From NCBI GenBank assembly GCA_030835385.1, contig JAURPI010000015.1, positions 62,001 to 126,000 of the forward strand: a stretch of 64,000 bases of DNA, given 5' to 3'. Positions 52,391-61,940 of the stretch are shown here, one piece after another; positions within the stretch are counted from its first letter, which is position 1, and the number at the start of each line of letters is the position of its first letter. Both the position numbers and the translations under genes were made by a program. A model generated the notes under the pieces. It searched no databases and was not told the origin of the DNA. It worked only from the letters and a program-made list of their open reading frames with translations. This DNA is from Alphaproteobacteria bacterium. Its GTDB lineage: Bacteria > Pseudomonadota > Alphaproteobacteria > Rhodospirillales > Rhodospirillaceae.

Positions 52391-53689
52391 TTGCATCAGC
52401 GCGGCAGAGGGCGAGATAATCGGCGAACCAAACAATTTATTTGTTCTCGGAGTACCCACGCCTTGGCCAATACTCTCCCTCCAACATACGACCGCAATGG
52501 GCGTCACCCATTGTCTCCAAAGGTCGACCACGATGAAATCGCCCGGTTCAATTTTCTAACGAATCTCAATGTCCACATTGGGCAACGCGTGTCACCAGGG
52601 AATCGAACTGCCTTTGATAACCGCGTGAGCCCTAAGTTTAAGCAAAAAACAGGGCGCCCGCTGGAAACCCGCCAACAGGTCCGGGACGCGATGAAGAAGG
52701 ACCCCTTCTATCAGTGTTGGGCGGCACTACGTCGTAACACCATGGAGCAACGTCAACAAGCCGGTCGGCATGTGGTCTTGCGCCAACTAGACGATTTGAT
52801 AGAGCGCGCGAAAGAGCACAACGACGGCAAAGAGACTTTAAAAATTGACCCCAGCGCCGAAGCTCCCCGTTACCTAGCGGCAGTAGACAACCACTGCATG
52901 CCGGGCAGCTACTACACAGAGATCGTGCCAGACGATGTTTTGGCCGGTGCCAACTACGAAACCGGGCTGTTTGTCACCACCGCAGGTTCAATGTCGTCAA
53001 AGGGAGATGGTGGTGGGCGGTCTATCGTGAACTTTGTGCGAGATCGTTTTCCTGACTTCTCGCCGAAACGCATTCTGGATCTTGGTGCGGGAATTGGTGC
53101 CAATACTTTGCCTTTAGCATCAGCCTATCCAGATGCAGAGGTGGTGGCTGTTGATGTAGGCGCGCCTATGCTTCGGTGGGGCCATGCGCGTGCGCAAGTC
53201 CTTGGCCATGACAATGTCCGTTTCATTCACTCAGACGGCGATACTGTAGATTTTGAACCCAACAGCTTTGACTGGGTGCAAACGACAATGTTTTGGCATG
53301 AAACGTCAACGTCAGCGATCCAAAGCATGATGAAGAAGGCCTATGACCTGATAACACCAGGCGGCTTGTTCTTAAACGTTGAACAACCAAATTTTAAACC
53401 AGAGACATCGTTGTTTGATCAGTTCACGCGGGATTGGGACGCCTGGTACAATAACGAGCCATTTTGGTCCAAGCTGCATGTTATGGATGTCTTCGAAGTT
53501 ATGAAGGCGGCCGGTTTTCAGTCAGACAAAATGTTTGATGGAGGTACGGAAGCCGATATTGAGCGAGGTCAATTCCAATCTTGGTCGAGCACGGTATCTC
53601 GACACAAAGCAGAAGCGAAAGACAGCGGCGACGCGAAAGACAATTCTTATAAGGGCGAGCGGTGGTATCTGTTCGGCGGCTGGAAATAA
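52391..53689 (+). CDS. Class I SAM-dependent methyltransferase
   Basis: KRILDLGAGIGANTLPLASAYPDAEVVAVDVGAPMLRWGHARAQVLG. True start may be the in-frame TTG at 52511 (MSPKVDHDEIARFNFLTNLNVHIGQ). Confidence 0.85.
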   Translation: MHQRGRGRDNRRTKQFICSRSTHALANTLPPTYDRNGRHPLSPKVDHDEIARFNFLTNLNVHIGQRVSPGNRTAFDNRVSPKFKQKTGRPLETRQQVRDAMKKDPFYQCWAALRRNTMEQRQQAGRHVVLRQLDDLIERAKEHNDGKETLKIDPSAEAPRYLAAVDNHCMPGSYYTEIVPDDVLAGANYETGLFVTTAGSMSSKGDGGGRSIVNFVRDRFPDFSPKRILDLGAGIGANTLPLASAYPDAEVVAVDVGAPMLRWGHARAQVLGHDNVRFIHSDGDTVDFEPNSFDWVQTTMFWHETSTSAIQSMMKKAYDLITPGGLFLNVEQPNFKPETSLFDQFTRDWDAWYNNEPFWSKLHVMDVFEVMKAAGFQSDKMFDGGTEADIERGQFQSWSSTVSRHKAEAKDSGDAKDNSYKGERWYLFGGWK

Positions 53690-53713
53690 AAATAGGGAAC
53701 TCTGGGGAACACC

Positions 53714-54076
53714 ATGACAGACATTGACGTCAACAAACTCGCCAACGCCAAATCCAAAGGCAAACGTCCCTACTTTTTCGATGACCCCGCTGTTGAACGG
53801 GTCCTCTCCATCACCATGGCTGTCGCAACGGAATTGGCGGTGACACGTGAGCGACTAGACACTGTTGAACGCCTCCTCGAAGCAGGCAAGAGTGTTACAA
53901 AAGCCAACATTGATGCTTACCGCCCTGACGATGATGCCTCTAAAGAACGCCAACAATGGCACGCCGATTACATCGCCCGCATTCTTCGTATCGTACACCA
54001 AGAACTTGAGGCGGTTGAAAACGAAGCCCTAAACGCAGACCCCGAGAAACTAGCCGACGACTTCGCTGCGACTTAA
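53714..54076 (+). CDS. Hypothetical 120-aa helical protein
   Basis: MTDIDVNKLANAKSKGKRPYFFDDPAVERVLSITMAVATELAVTRERLDTVERLL; 24 nt after the methyltransferase. Confidence 0.75.
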   Translation: MTDIDVNKLANAKSKGKRPYFFDDPAVERVLSITMAVATELAVTRERLDTVERLLEAGKSVTKANIDAYRPDDDASKERQQWHADYIARILRIVHQELEAVENEALNADPEKLADDFAAT

Positions 54077-54861
54077 CCGATCCCTAATAGAATTTCAGTA
54101 GTTTCTTTCGGCGCGGTGACCATTAAATCGTGGCCTGCATCCAACGTAATGTAATCCCACTCTGAGTCAGCGTTGACCATCTCTGCAACTGGGTCAGCCT
54201 CGCCGCTGGCCATGCGCGGGTTTTTAGTACAGCGAACGAACGTCTTAGGTACACCTGCCGGACCACCGTAGTCATAAACAACCGCTTCCATTAGTGTCGG
54301 AAGTGGATGCTCAACCAAACGGCTGCCCACCCAATCGTAGAGCATATGACCCTCGGGTATTCCGAGAAAATCCATGCCCGGTTTAGCCATCAGATATCCG
54401 TCTTTGGCTTCTGGAATTCGCGCCTCACCGACACCAGGGGGCAAGAATGCTTTGCCATCAGTTGGTAATACCGCGTCCAGATAAACAACCTGTTTAATTC
54501 TGTCTTTGACTCTGTCCGTAACCCAGCTGACCACGTGACCTGCATAGGAATGGCCGACCAAAACCACATCGCTTAGGTCTTCAAATTCGAATAGATTCAC
54601 GATGTCGTTCACATGGGTAGTCAAGTTAACATCTGGGTTGCGCAAATGAACCCGATCGCCAAGGCCGGTTAGAGATGGCGACAACACTCGATGACCCGCA
54701 GCTTCCAGCCCATCTTTGACATATCGCCAACACCAACCACCGTGCCATGCGCCATGCACGAGAACGTAGGTCTTTTTATTTTCTGCTTTAACGGCACCAC
54801 CACCCGCGTTAGCAGCAAACGCTATTACGGCGGTACTGAGGACAAGCTCGCGTCTGGTCAT
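54073..54861 (-). CDS. Exported alpha/beta hydrolase (Tat-like signal)
   Basis: MTRRELVLSTAVIAFAANAGGGAVKAENKKTYVLVHGAWHGGWCWRYV...VVLVGHSYAGHV; ATG at 54861. Confidence 0.88.
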   Translation of the reverse strand: MTRRELVLSTAVIAFAANAGGGAVKAENKKTYVLVHGAWHGGWCWRYVKDGLEAAGHRVLSPSLTGLGDRVHLRNPDVNLTTHVNDIVNLFEFEDLSDVVLVGHSYAGHVVSWVTDRVKDRIKQVVYLDAVLPTDGKAFLPPGVGEARIPEAKDGYLMAKPGMDFLGIPEGHMLYDWVGSRLVEHPLPTLMEAVVYDYGGPAGVPKTFVRCTKNPRMASGEADPVAEMVNADSEWDYITLDAGHDLMVTAPKETTEILLGIG

Positions 54862-54992
54862 TTTTCTCTCCTGAAGATCATTTTGTATGGCAGCATGATC
54901 GATCACTCCTTGCGAACCAAGGTCATTTTCAAACATCATACATAACTGTGAAGGCAATAATGGCCGTGCTCTTTGACTTATAGGGACATCCC

Positions 54993-56567
54993 ATGCGTTT
55001 ACTCACGCAGCTGACTGTTATTTTATTTTGTATTCTTGCCCTGCCAGCTTCCGCGGAGACGGTGCTAAATCGCTCCGGCGGAAGCGACCCCTCCTCCTTG
55101 GACCCCCAAAAAGCAACGGGGAACACCGCTGCTCCGATTTTGAACGAGCTATTCGTTGGGTTGCTCACAACAGACGAAAACGGACGCATGACCTATGGGC
55201 TTGCAGAGAGTCACACGATGTCTGACCACGGACTTGTTTGGGAATACAAACTGCGGGACGGACTGAAGTGGTCTGATGGCACTGCACTCACAGCAAAGGA
55301 CGTCGCGTGGTCACTGCAACGCCTTATGCTGCCCAAAACGGCTGCCCGCTATGCCCAATTCTTTTACTCGGTGAAGAACGGGCGCCCGGTCAACGCTGGT
55401 CAGGCCCCACCTGAAAGCCTAGGCATTACATCGCCAGACGACAAGACTGTGAGAATTGAACTAAGCGCACCCAATCCACTTCTCCCTCAAGCGCTTAGCA
55501 GCTTCTCAGCCATGCCGTCTCCACGCCACAAAGTGGAAGAACTTGGCGACGACTGGACCAAACCGGGCCAGTTTGTATCTAACGGTGCCTACGTGTTGGA
55601 CGAATGGCTTCCAGGTACACGCCTGACGCTTAAGAAGAACCCGAATTTCTACGACGCACAAAACGTGGAGATCGATACGGTCAATTTTTATCCGACACAA
55701 AATCTAAACACAGTGTTCAATCGTTTTAGAGCTGGCGAGTTGGATGCCATTCTCAATTTCCCTCCAGAGCAAATATCTTGGATTAAAGAGAATATCCCCG
55801 ACGAACTTCGTATTTCGCCGACTCTCGGCATTTACTACTTTTTGATCAATGCAAAGAAACCACCCTTTGATGATATCCGTGTACGCAAGGCGCTGGCACT
55901 TGCCTTTGATCGTGAAGCCCTCATAGACAGACTACTCAATACAGGTGTCATTCCTGCCTACAGCTTTGTTTCGCCGGTGGTTGAGGGTTATGACGTTGCC
56001 CGTGCGTCAATCGCCGACATGCCTATGGCTGACCGCATCGCTGATGCCCATCGTTTAATGAGCGAAGCTGGGTATGGGGGCAACAATCCCGTTACATTTG
56101 AACTTGCCTACGACACCCAGGAAGAAAACCGGAAAATTGCTGTTGCGATGAAATCCATGTGGGCGGCCTTGGGCTTCAACGCAGAATTAATGGATACGGA
56201 ATTTCGCAATCTCAACCGCAAAGCCCGTACCCGTGATTACGACATTATGCGTTGGGCCTGGTTCTCTCCGTTTAATGATGCTTCTGGCTATTTAAACCTA
56301 TTGCGCACCGGAGATCCGAGTAACTACGTGGATTATGCGAATCCTGAATTCAATGCTCTTATGAATCAGGCAAACTCCATTTCTGACCAAGAGCAACGCA
56401 ATACGCTTATGCGACAAGCTGAACAGATTCTGATGGAAGATTATGTTATCATCCCGGTCTTTCATTATGTCAGCCGACGGCTGGTAAAGACGTATATCGA
56501 TGGGTGGAACGAAAACGCCCGCAACAATTATCTTGCACGGTACATGACGGTAAATCGCCCAGACTAA
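54993..56567 (+). CDS. Peptide/opine-type ABC transporter solute-binding protein (family 5)
   Basis: MRLLTQLTVILFCILALPASAETVLNRSGGSDPSSLDPQKATGNTAAPILNELFVGLLT...DGLKWSDGTALTAKDVAWSLQRLM. Confidence 0.93.
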   Translation: MRLLTQLTVILFCILALPASAETVLNRSGGSDPSSLDPQKATGNTAAPILNELFVGLLTTDENGRMTYGLAESHTMSDHGLVWEYKLRDGLKWSDGTALTAKDVAWSLQRLMLPKTAARYAQFFYSVKNGRPVNAGQAPPESLGITSPDDKTVRIELSAPNPLLPQALSSFSAMPSPRHKVEELGDDWTKPGQFVSNGAYVLDEWLPGTRLTLKKNPNFYDAQNVEIDTVNFYPTQNLNTVFNRFRAGELDAILNFPPEQISWIKENIPDELRISPTLGIYYFLINAKKPPFDDIRVRKALALAFDREALIDRLLNTGVIPAYSFVSPVVEGYDVARASIADMPMADRIADAHRLMSEAGYGGNNPVTFELAYDTQEENRKIAVAMKSMWAALGFNAELMDTEFRNLNRKARTRDYDIMRWAWFSPFNDASGYLNLLRTGDPSNYVDYANPEFNALMNQANSISDQEQRNTLMRQAEQILMEDYVIIPVFHYVSRRLVKTYIDGWNENARNNYLARYMTVNRPD

Positions 56568-56593
56568 CGCGGGCGCCAAATGGAGATACAGCT

Positions 56594-57736
56594 ATGCTTT
56601 TGAACTGCTGGTATGTCGCCGCAGAAGCTGCGGATGTCACAAACGAACCGAAAAGCGTCCACATGTTAGGACAGGACTTTGTTCTATTTCGTGACTCCGC
56701 AAGAGAGGCGCATTGCCTGAGCGATGTGTGCGTCCATCGTGGTGGATCGCTTTGCCGCGGCAAGGTCGTCGATAACGCCGTCGAATGCCCCTATCATGGT
56801 TGGCGCTTTGACGGCGACGGCAATTGCGTAGCTATTCCGTCCATGGGTGAGGATGCCACGATTCCGAAGCGAGCACGGGTGGATTCTTATCCAACGGTAG
56901 AAAAATATGGCTGGCTCTGGGTATTCCTCGGAGACGCAACAGAGTCCGAACGCCCACCCCTGCCAGACTATTTCCCAGAATACGAAGCGATGGAACAAGG
57001 CGCATCAGACGAGTGGAAATTTGTCCGCGGCACCTTCATCTTCGAAGCAAACTGGGTACGCGCCATTGAGAATGGTGTTGACCACACGCACGCATTTTAC
57101 GTCCACACCGATTTTGGCAATCCGGGCAAGCCCACGATTAATGATTACGACCTTGATATCGATGACTCGAAAATCGAATCAATCACCTATGCGAAGCCTG
57201 TTAGCAAGCGTGGCGTATGGGCTGAGAAAATTGATGAGGATCGCCCCGACGTTAAAACCATGGTGCGCATCTACAAACCAGCACCTTCAATCCGCATCGA
57301 GATGCATCTCAAGCCACCGATGTGGCAAATGATTGTTTCGGGCTACACACCCATAGACGAAAACCGCACCAAAGTATGGTGGTGCCACGGCCGCAATTTC
57401 TTTACCGACGATAAATACGACGCTGACTCCCATAAGCGGGTTCTTTTGGTGTTCCAAGAAGACGCCAAAGTGATCGACTTTATTCGCCCCGCTATGGTGC
57501 CACCTACCTTGTCTGACGAACTCGCTCTCGAGAATGACAAACACGGTATTGAGTTCCGTAAATGGGTTAAGGACCAAGAGCTGGCAGGACGAGCTCTGGA
57601 TCTGAAGGCACAGCATGGCAACGATGAGATGGTCAAAGTGATACCGTCGCCAGCGCGACGAGCGGACCCGAAAAACTGGGTGCTTGATGCCGTGCCGTTG
57701 AAGCAGCCGCGACTAAAACAAGAAGTAGCCCAATAG
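56594..57736 (+). CDS. Rieske 2Fe-2S aromatic-ring-hydroxylating oxygenase, alpha subunit type
   Basis: CVHRGGSLCRGKVVDNAVECPYHGWRFDGDGNCVAIPSMGED (Rieske CxH...CxxH) and VRAIENGVDHTHAFYVH mononuclear iron motif. ATG at 56594. Confidence 0.93.
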   Translation: MLLNCWYVAAEAADVTNEPKSVHMLGQDFVLFRDSAREAHCLSDVCVHRGGSLCRGKVVDNAVECPYHGWRFDGDGNCVAIPSMGEDATIPKRARVDSYPTVEKYGWLWVFLGDATESERPPLPDYFPEYEAMEQGASDEWKFVRGTFIFEANWVRAIENGVDHTHAFYVHTDFGNPGKPTINDYDLDIDDSKIESITYAKPVSKRGVWAEKIDEDRPDVKTMVRIYKPAPSIRIEMHLKPPMWQMIVSGYTPIDENRTKVWWCHGRNFFTDDKYDADSHKRVLLVFQEDAKVIDFIRPAMVPPTLSDELALENDKHGIEFRKWVKDQELAGRALDLKAQHGNDEMVKVIPSPARRADPKNWVLDAVPLKQPRLKQEVAQ

Positions 57737-57770
57737 AGAGAAATCCCAAGCCGTTGGTGGTGTTGATCTC

Positions 57771-58727
57771 ATGACGTCTTATGCCCTGCGCCGCTTGATT
57801 ATCGCAGCTCCGACCCTGTTCATGATCGTCACATTATCATTTTTTATGATGCATCTGGCGCCGGGTGGTCCATTTGATGCGGAAGCGTCACTTGAACCTG
57901 AGGTAATCGCAAACCTCGAAGCTGCGTATGACTTGGACAAGCCCATCATCGTTCAATACGGATTCTATTTGGGCAAAGTAGCCCGCGGTGACTTTGGACC
58001 TTCCATCATTTATATCGATCGTACCGTCACGGAACTCCTCGTTATTGGTCTGCCAGTCAGCATAAAACTTGGGCTTTCCGCAATGATTTTAGCTCTTGCA
58101 GTTGGTGGTAGCCTTGGCGTAATCGCCGCCCTCCGTCGCAATTCTTTAACGGACTATGCGGTCATGGGCGTTGCCATGACCGGTATCGCGGTACCGAGCT
58201 TTGTGATGGCGCCTTTGATGAGCCTACTTTTCGGTGTGGTTCTGAAAATACTCCCCGTCGCCTCCCTTGAACCGCGCGGTGGACTGGCAGAAGCGTTGCC
58301 GATGCTGGCACCAATCACACCCTATATCTTACCGGTGGTTGCGCTGGCTTTGCCTCAGATTGCGATCCTCGCCCGACTCACCCGTGGCGCCATGATTGAA
58401 ACTCTTCGACAGAACTATATCCGCACGGCACGCGCGAAAGGTCTCGGACAACGCAACGTCGTCTGGACGCATGCACTAAAGTCAGCGTCCCTTCCCGTGA
58501 TTAGCTATCTTGGCCCGGCGGCGGCCTCCATTCTTACAGGGTCTGTCGTGATTGAGCAGATCTTTCAACTGCCGGGCATGGGGCGCTTCTTTATTCAAGG
58601 CGCAATCAACCGGGACTACCCCCTCGTCCTGGGTATCGTCGTGGTTTACGCGCTGGCTGTCATACTTCTCAACCTGATTGTTGACTTGATGTACGGGTTG
58701 CTCGACCCGAAAGTGAAGGTGGAGTAA
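57771..58727 (+). CDS. OppB/DppB-type ABC transporter permease
   Basis: MTSYALRRLIIAAPTLFMIVTLSFFMMHLAPGGPFD...RTARAKGLGQRNVVWTHALKSASLPVISYLGPAAASILTGSVVIEQIFQLPGMGR. Confidence 0.95.
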   Translation: MTSYALRRLIIAAPTLFMIVTLSFFMMHLAPGGPFDAEASLEPEVIANLEAAYDLDKPIIVQYGFYLGKVARGDFGPSIIYIDRTVTELLVIGLPVSIKLGLSAMILALAVGGSLGVIAALRRNSLTDYAVMGVAMTGIAVPSFVMAPLMSLLFGVVLKILPVASLEPRGGLAEALPMLAPITPYILPVVALALPQIAILARLTRGAMIETLRQNYIRTARAKGLGQRNVVWTHALKSASLPVISYLGPAAASILTGSVVIEQIFQLPGMGRFFIQGAINRDYPLVLGIVVVYALAVILLNLIVDLMYGLLDPKVKVE

Positions 58728-59638
58728 TGGCCTTGCTAGCCGCACAACGAAATGCCCATGAGGCATTGATGGCAGACGCCGCCGCCATCAAGGGTCGATC
58801 CTTATGGGAAGATGCCGGGCGCCGGTTCAGAGCTAACAAAGCTGCAATGGCTGGTGTAATCGTCCTTGGGCTAATCACACTTTGTGCCATCGTTGCACCG
58901 TCACTGAGCCCCCATACGATTGATGATTTAGACTGGATGAATATTGGTGCGCCACCGTCATTGGAGAACGGGCATTGGTTCGGCACTGACGACACTGGCA
59001 AAGATATGTTCGTCTTAACCTGGATGGGTGCGCGCGTTTCCCTGATCATCGGCGTGATGACCACCGCTGTCGCCCTCTCTATCGGTGTGATCTATGGTGC
59101 GACGGCGGGGTATGTCGGCGGCCGGACCGACAACGCGATGATGCGGTTTGTTGACGTGTTATACGCTCTGCCCCTGCTGTTTTTCATCATTATTTTGGTC
59201 ACAGTATTTGGCCGGAACATTTACCTAGTATTCCTCGCCATAGGGTGTGTCGAATGGTTGACCATGGCGCGCATCGTTCGCGGCCAAACCCTATCTGTAA
59301 AACAAAAAGAATTTATTGAAGCGGCACGAGCCAGTGGCGCCGGACCCGCAGCCATCATCGGACGCCATGTCCTACCCAATGTTGTCGGCCCAGTGATTGT
59401 GTATGTCACCTTACTGGTGCCAACGAACATCTTGGTCGAGAGCTATCTCAGTTTTCTTGGACTAGGGGTGAAAGAACCTCTCACCAGTTGGGGTGTCCTC
59501 ATTTCACGCGGCGCAAACAGTATCGAGTCCGCGCCCTGGCTACTGCTGATCCCAGCCACATGCCTGGCGATCACCATGTTCTGCTTTAATTTTATCGGGG
59601 ATGGGTTGCGCGACGCACTTGATCCAAAAGATCGATAG
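58727..59638 (+). CDS. OppC/DppC-type ABC transporter permease
   Basis: HWFGTDDTGKDMFVLTWMGARVSLIIGVMTTAVALSIGVIYGATAGYVGGRTDNAMMRFVDVLYALPLLFF...AARASGAGPAAIIGRHVLPN. Confidence 0.95.
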   Translation: MALLAAQRNAHEALMADAAAIKGRSLWEDAGRRFRANKAAMAGVIVLGLITLCAIVAPSLSPHTIDDLDWMNIGAPPSLENGHWFGTDDTGKDMFVLTWMGARVSLIIGVMTTAVALSIGVIYGATAGYVGGRTDNAMMRFVDVLYALPLLFFIIILVTVFGRNIYLVFLAIGCVEWLTMARIVRGQTLSVKQKEFIEAARASGAGPAAIIGRHVLPNVVGPVIVYVTLLVPTNILVESYLSFLGLGVKEPLTSWGVLISRGANSIESAPWLLLIPATCLAITMFCFNFIGDGLRDALDPKDR

Positions 59639-59642
59639 GCCG

Positions 59643-61175
59643 TTACGGACTCAAATCCATATCTGAGAAATTCATGACGTCCTGCACCGGCGCATAACCT
59701 GTAACTTTGGACGTCAGCCCATCGAAGTCGACACCCTGCCAGAGAATAATGCCTGGTGGGTGCTCTCGCTCATGTGCCAGCACGGCGCGGTAAAACGGGA
59801 GCGCAGCCTCCGCTGTCACTTGCGTACGTGCCTGTTCAAGTATGGGCAACAGTTTGTAGTCACAGTGATAGGGAGAACGATCAGGCAGGATGCCTTGGCA
59901 GACGCGGTGCCGGTACGCTGCCAATGGATCAGGACCCCGCACCAGCAGGCTGTGCAAATTGCTTGTGGCTTTGCCGAAGAACAAGTCCTGCATGTTTCGC
60001 CACGCAGGCTTACCTTGCATTTCTACATTAACGCCGATCTTGGCAAGGTCGAGAGCAATCTGCTGGAAAAATAAAAGATCATTTGCACCGCGTGATGCCA
60101 CCGACGCGGTAAGGTCAATCCCGTCGGGATAGCCTGCTTCTGCCAGCAAGGCTCGCGCAAGATCCGGATCGTACGGATAGGGCGGTAGGTCGGGGTCGTA
60201 CCCGAAGGCTCCAGGGTAAGCGAGTTGCGACAATGGCTTTGCCTTGCCCTGAAGCAGGGTTTGGATAATCGCTTCTCGATTGACGGCATAGTTCAACGCC
60301 AATCTGACCTTTGGGTCCACCACCGGGCCACCATTGACCGTCAGGAATGCAAGAAACTGAACGGTCGCCAAATTACGCAGGGCCAACCGGCCACCATCCG
60401 CTTCTATCAAACTCGCATCATCAGGCCCGAGGCCGACAACAAAATCGACAGCACCGGAGAGAATCGCCTGTAAACGCGCGGTTTGATCCGGGATCACTTT
60501 AAAATCTAGGCCATCTAATTTAGGCGCCCGCCACGAGTCTCTGAACGCCCGCATCTCCGCACCCGACTGGTCCCAGTCCGTTACTTGAAAAGGTCCTGTC
60601 CCCACCGGGTTGGACTCATACTCAGTTCTCGGCATGGTTTCCCAGGCTTCTGGCTCTAATATGCGCCACACAGCGGCATGAATGGGGAACAATGCATCCC
60701 TCTGATTAAGCTCAACCTCGACGGTGTAATCATCTAGGGCGCGCGCCTCGGCAACTTGATACAGGGTCGTACTGATCGACCACAGTCCAGCTTCTGGACC
60801 TCGCATGTGTTTGACAGATCTAACGATTGCATCTGCTGTAAAGGGAACACCGTTTGAAAATTTAACGCCTTCACGCAATTTCAGCCGCCATGTCAACGCA
60901 TCATCACTCTGCCAAGACAGCGCGAGGCCCGGACCGATGGACCCATCTTCCCTTACAACCGTTACTGTGTCGTAGATGGCATTGAGCGGCATAATCGCTG
61001 GCATCGTTATGCCTTGATAGGCATGCCCGCGATTGGGTCCGATCAGAGAGGTGCCGATCGAAAGAATCTTGTCTGCAGAGACCGCCGGATTTGGTGCAAC
61101 AACGCCACCCAGACAGAGGCTGAGAACGACTGTCGCTATAGGAAGTAGATATTTTGATTTTGTGTTTGTTCTCAT
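59643..61175 (-). CDS. ABC transporter solute-binding protein (family 5)
   Basis: AVSADKILSIGTSLIGPNRGHAYQGITMPAIMPLNAIYDTVTVVREDGSIGPGLALSWQSDDALTWRLKLREGVKFSNGVPFTADAIVRSVKHM. Confidence 0.92.
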   Translation of the reverse strand: MRTNTKSKYLLPIATVVLSLCLGGVVAPNPAVSADKILSIGTSLIGPNRGHAYQGITMPAIMPLNAIYDTVTVVREDGSIGPGLALSWQSDDALTWRLKLREGVKFSNGVPFTADAIVRSVKHMRGPEAGLWSISTTLYQVAEARALDDYTVEVELNQRDALFPIHAAVWRILEPEAWETMPRTEYESNPVGTGPFQVTDWDQSGAEMRAFRDSWRAPKLDGLDFKVIPDQTARLQAILSGAVDFVVGLGPDDASLIEADGGRLALRNLATVQFLAFLTVNGGPVVDPKVRLALNYAVNREAIIQTLLQGKAKPLSQLAYPGAFGYDPDLPPYPYDPDLARALLAEAGYPDGIDLTASVASRGANDLLFFQQIALDLAKIGVNVEMQGKPAWRNMQDLFFGKATSNLHSLLVRGPDPLAAYRHRVCQGILPDRSPYHCDYKLLPILEQARTQVTAEAALPFYRAVLAHEREHPPGIILWQGVDFDGLTSKVTGYAPVQDVMNFSDMDLSP

Positions 61176-61178
61176 AGG

Positions 61179-61940
61179 CTAATCCTGTATCGCGTCTTCT
61201 AATCGGGTAAGGACATATTCTTTGTCTTCATCGGTGATCGACTGCTTAACCAGAATACGGTGCTCTCCGGTCACCCACATTTCGATATTAGTGAGAAGAT
61301 AGCGTTCTGTTTCAAATGTGCCAGCAGGGACGGTGATCGTTTCCGTGCCCAGATATTGAAATGACGCCGGGTGGAGACGTCCGCGCACCAACGCTGATCC
61401 ATCGGGTGACGGGCTAAAATTGAAATATGTAGCGGCGTGTTTGCCTTCGTCGTCTCTCTCGCCTTGCCACAAATACCAACCATTCATGGATTCCCCATGG
61501 GTAACGATAGAGATTTCGTTTGGCACGGAAAGTTCGTCCGTCGTGCTGCCCCCTGGTCCTTCAGATACGGCGCGGAGCGTGTTCCCATCCAGGGCCACGC
61601 GGATCGATCCACGATAGCCATCAGGCACCCAGTAGGTTGCGTACACATCAATGGGTCTAAAATTTGCATCAACATGGGCTGTCATGATCTGCAAGGCATT
61701 GGCCGCTACGAAGTCTTTGCTCAAGATCATCGTCCGCCCGCCATTGGGGTGCACAAAAATACGCCATTCCTCGACACCACGGTAGCGTTTGTCACTCTTG
61801 GTTTGAAGCCGCAGTGTGCCGATGATTTCTCGGGCCACATTAATGTTAGGGCCTGTGTTCTCGTCTTCCGCCTTAACTGGCGCAGCCACACCCAACACAC
61901 CAATCGCGACCAACAGAGATATAAACCTACGCATGGTCAT
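61179..61940 (-). CDS. Exported hypothetical protein (DUF3108-like)
   Basis: Signal peptide VAIGVLGVAAPVKAED; ...GTETITVPAGTFETERYLLTNIEMWVTGEHRILVKQSI. Family call tentative. Confidence 0.6.
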   Translation of the reverse strand: MTMRRFISLLVAIGVLGVAAPVKAEDENTGPNINVAREIIGTLRLQTKSDKRYRGVEEWRIFVHPNGGRTMILSKDFVAANALQIMTAHVDANFRPIDVYATYWVPDGYRGSIRVALDGNTLRAVSEGPGGSTTDELSVPNEISIVTHGESMNGWYLWQGERDDEGKHAATYFNFSPSPDGSALVRGRLHPASFQYLGTETITVPAGTFETERYLLTNIEMWVTGEHRILVKQSITDEDKEYVLTRLEDAIQD

